Of a stretch of DNA of 64,000 nt, positions 63,387 through 64,000 are shown one piece after another. Source of the DNA: Dendrophyllia cribrosa (Eukaryota; Cnidaria; Anthozoa; Scleractinia; Dendrophylliidae); the NCBI GenBank assembly GCA_024195265.1, contig JAJLRJ010000009.1, positions 32,063,274 through 32,127,273 on the forward strand, in the 5' to 3' direction. The notes below the pieces were generated by a model, which worked only from the letters and a program-made list of their open reading frames with translations, was not told the DNA's origin and did not search any database. The translations under genes and the position numbers were made by a program. Every line of letters starts with the position of its first letter. Within the stretch, counting starts at the first letter, position 1.

Positions 63387-64000
63387 TAATTTACACACAG
63401 CCACCTTTGTTGTCATGGTTAAAAGACTTGCCTAAAATGATAAAATCTATAACAGTTGTTGCATGATACTTTGATAAAATGTCAAACAGCATCTATCTAG
63501 GTAGGCTTCCTCGCAGACGTCAAGTCACCGGCGATTGATTTCGGCTGCAAAGCAGCCCATATCTAGGCAGCCGCCTGTCAATATGCTTGCGAAATGCCTC
63601 GTTGATCAAAGAGGCGAAGCGCTGGGCTAAACATCCTTCATTATCCTTCTAGTCTTCTAGGAATTTTTCCTTTCCCATCAGCTCATCGCTCATATTTTTC
63701 CGCCACTTGATGCAAAGATTGTCTTTCCTAGGATACAACTACATATGTTTTCCTCAGAAATCGGCTTGCATCCTACTCGATGGAACGGATAAGCAATTGT
63801 TAACGTTGAAAATGCACTAAACTAACCTTAGGCCAATTTTTCTTCTTTTTATATCGACTATTTATTTCTAAATAAAGTACCCTTTTGTACTGTTAAAATT
63901 TACTGACTGGCGTTCTTGACATGCTTCCACGATTCCAACTGTCACGCATTTAAATGGGTCGTGACTAGAATGGATACTCCAAAATAGACCCTATTCATAA
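63387..64000. other. Non-coding host sequence
   Basis: No gene or named repeat is seen. Confidence 0.45.

Overview
This window looks like a stretch of a cnidarian genome, most likely a stony coral. It is AT-rich and intron-bearing, packed with MITEs and low-copy repeats, and carries sparse animal-type genes: an ABCC transporter, a rhodopsin-class GPCR, a Harbinger transposase gene and a GIY-YIG domain. The organism call is an inference from gene style and repeat content.

The dominant content is two copies of a Maverick/Polinton (adintovirus-like) virus-transposon. Element A occupies 1-14719 and its left end lies outside the window. It carries, in order, a broken homologue of a 604-aa unknown virion-type protein, a coiled-coil membrane protein, an intact putative major capsid protein, an A32-like packaging ATPase with an in-frame stop, five small proteins (three or four with membrane segments), a retroviral-type DDE integrase and a convergent protein-primed family B DNA polymerase. 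The integrase is split by a 2.2-kb foldback element with a 9-bp target duplication. The polymerase has at least five reading-frame breaks. The right end of A is a 128-bp hairpin-forming palindrome.

Element B occupies 38312-49569 and has both ends. Its 207-bp terminal inverted repeats each begin with a 122-bp palindrome. It encodes a Cys-rich mini-protein, a YqaJ-type exonuclease, a candidate VLTF3-like zinc-ribbon late transcription factor, a two-helix membrane protein, a jelly-roll-like fragment, a 35-aa basic ORF, the intact 604-aa protein, the coiled-coil protein and the capsid protein. A deletion then fuses the ATPase to the N-terminal region of an antisense polymerase, so B lacks an integrase and a polymerase catalytic domain. 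B sits inside one arm of a 1.3-kb inverted repeat. The other arm, at about 52.58 kb, is an uninterrupted empty site and fixes the target duplication at 5-7 bp.

Nearly every gene in both elements is preceded within 0-20 nt by an ATAT(A/G)TATAC motif. In the capsid gene it almost touches the ATG, which is too close for an ordinary TATA box. With the VLTF3-like gene, this suggests an element-specific late-type transcription signal.

The rest of the window is host sequence. At 15476-21194 (minus strand) are two exons of an ABCC transporter; element A lies downstream of them, probably in or truncating that gene. A decayed L1-like retrotransposon lies in the intron between them. At 23281-24674 is a two-exon HARBI1-like transposase. 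From 24.7 to 38.3 kb are repeats only: a 16-copy 11-bp tandem array, MITEs, a perfect 320-bp tandem duplication, a poly-G/poly-C-bounded element and a segmental duplication. At 53942-56977 (plus) is a four-exon GPCR. At 59.5-60.6 kb is a repeat copy carrying a tRNA-derived SINE with 25-bp target duplications. At 62759-63121 (minus) is a GIY-YIG domain.
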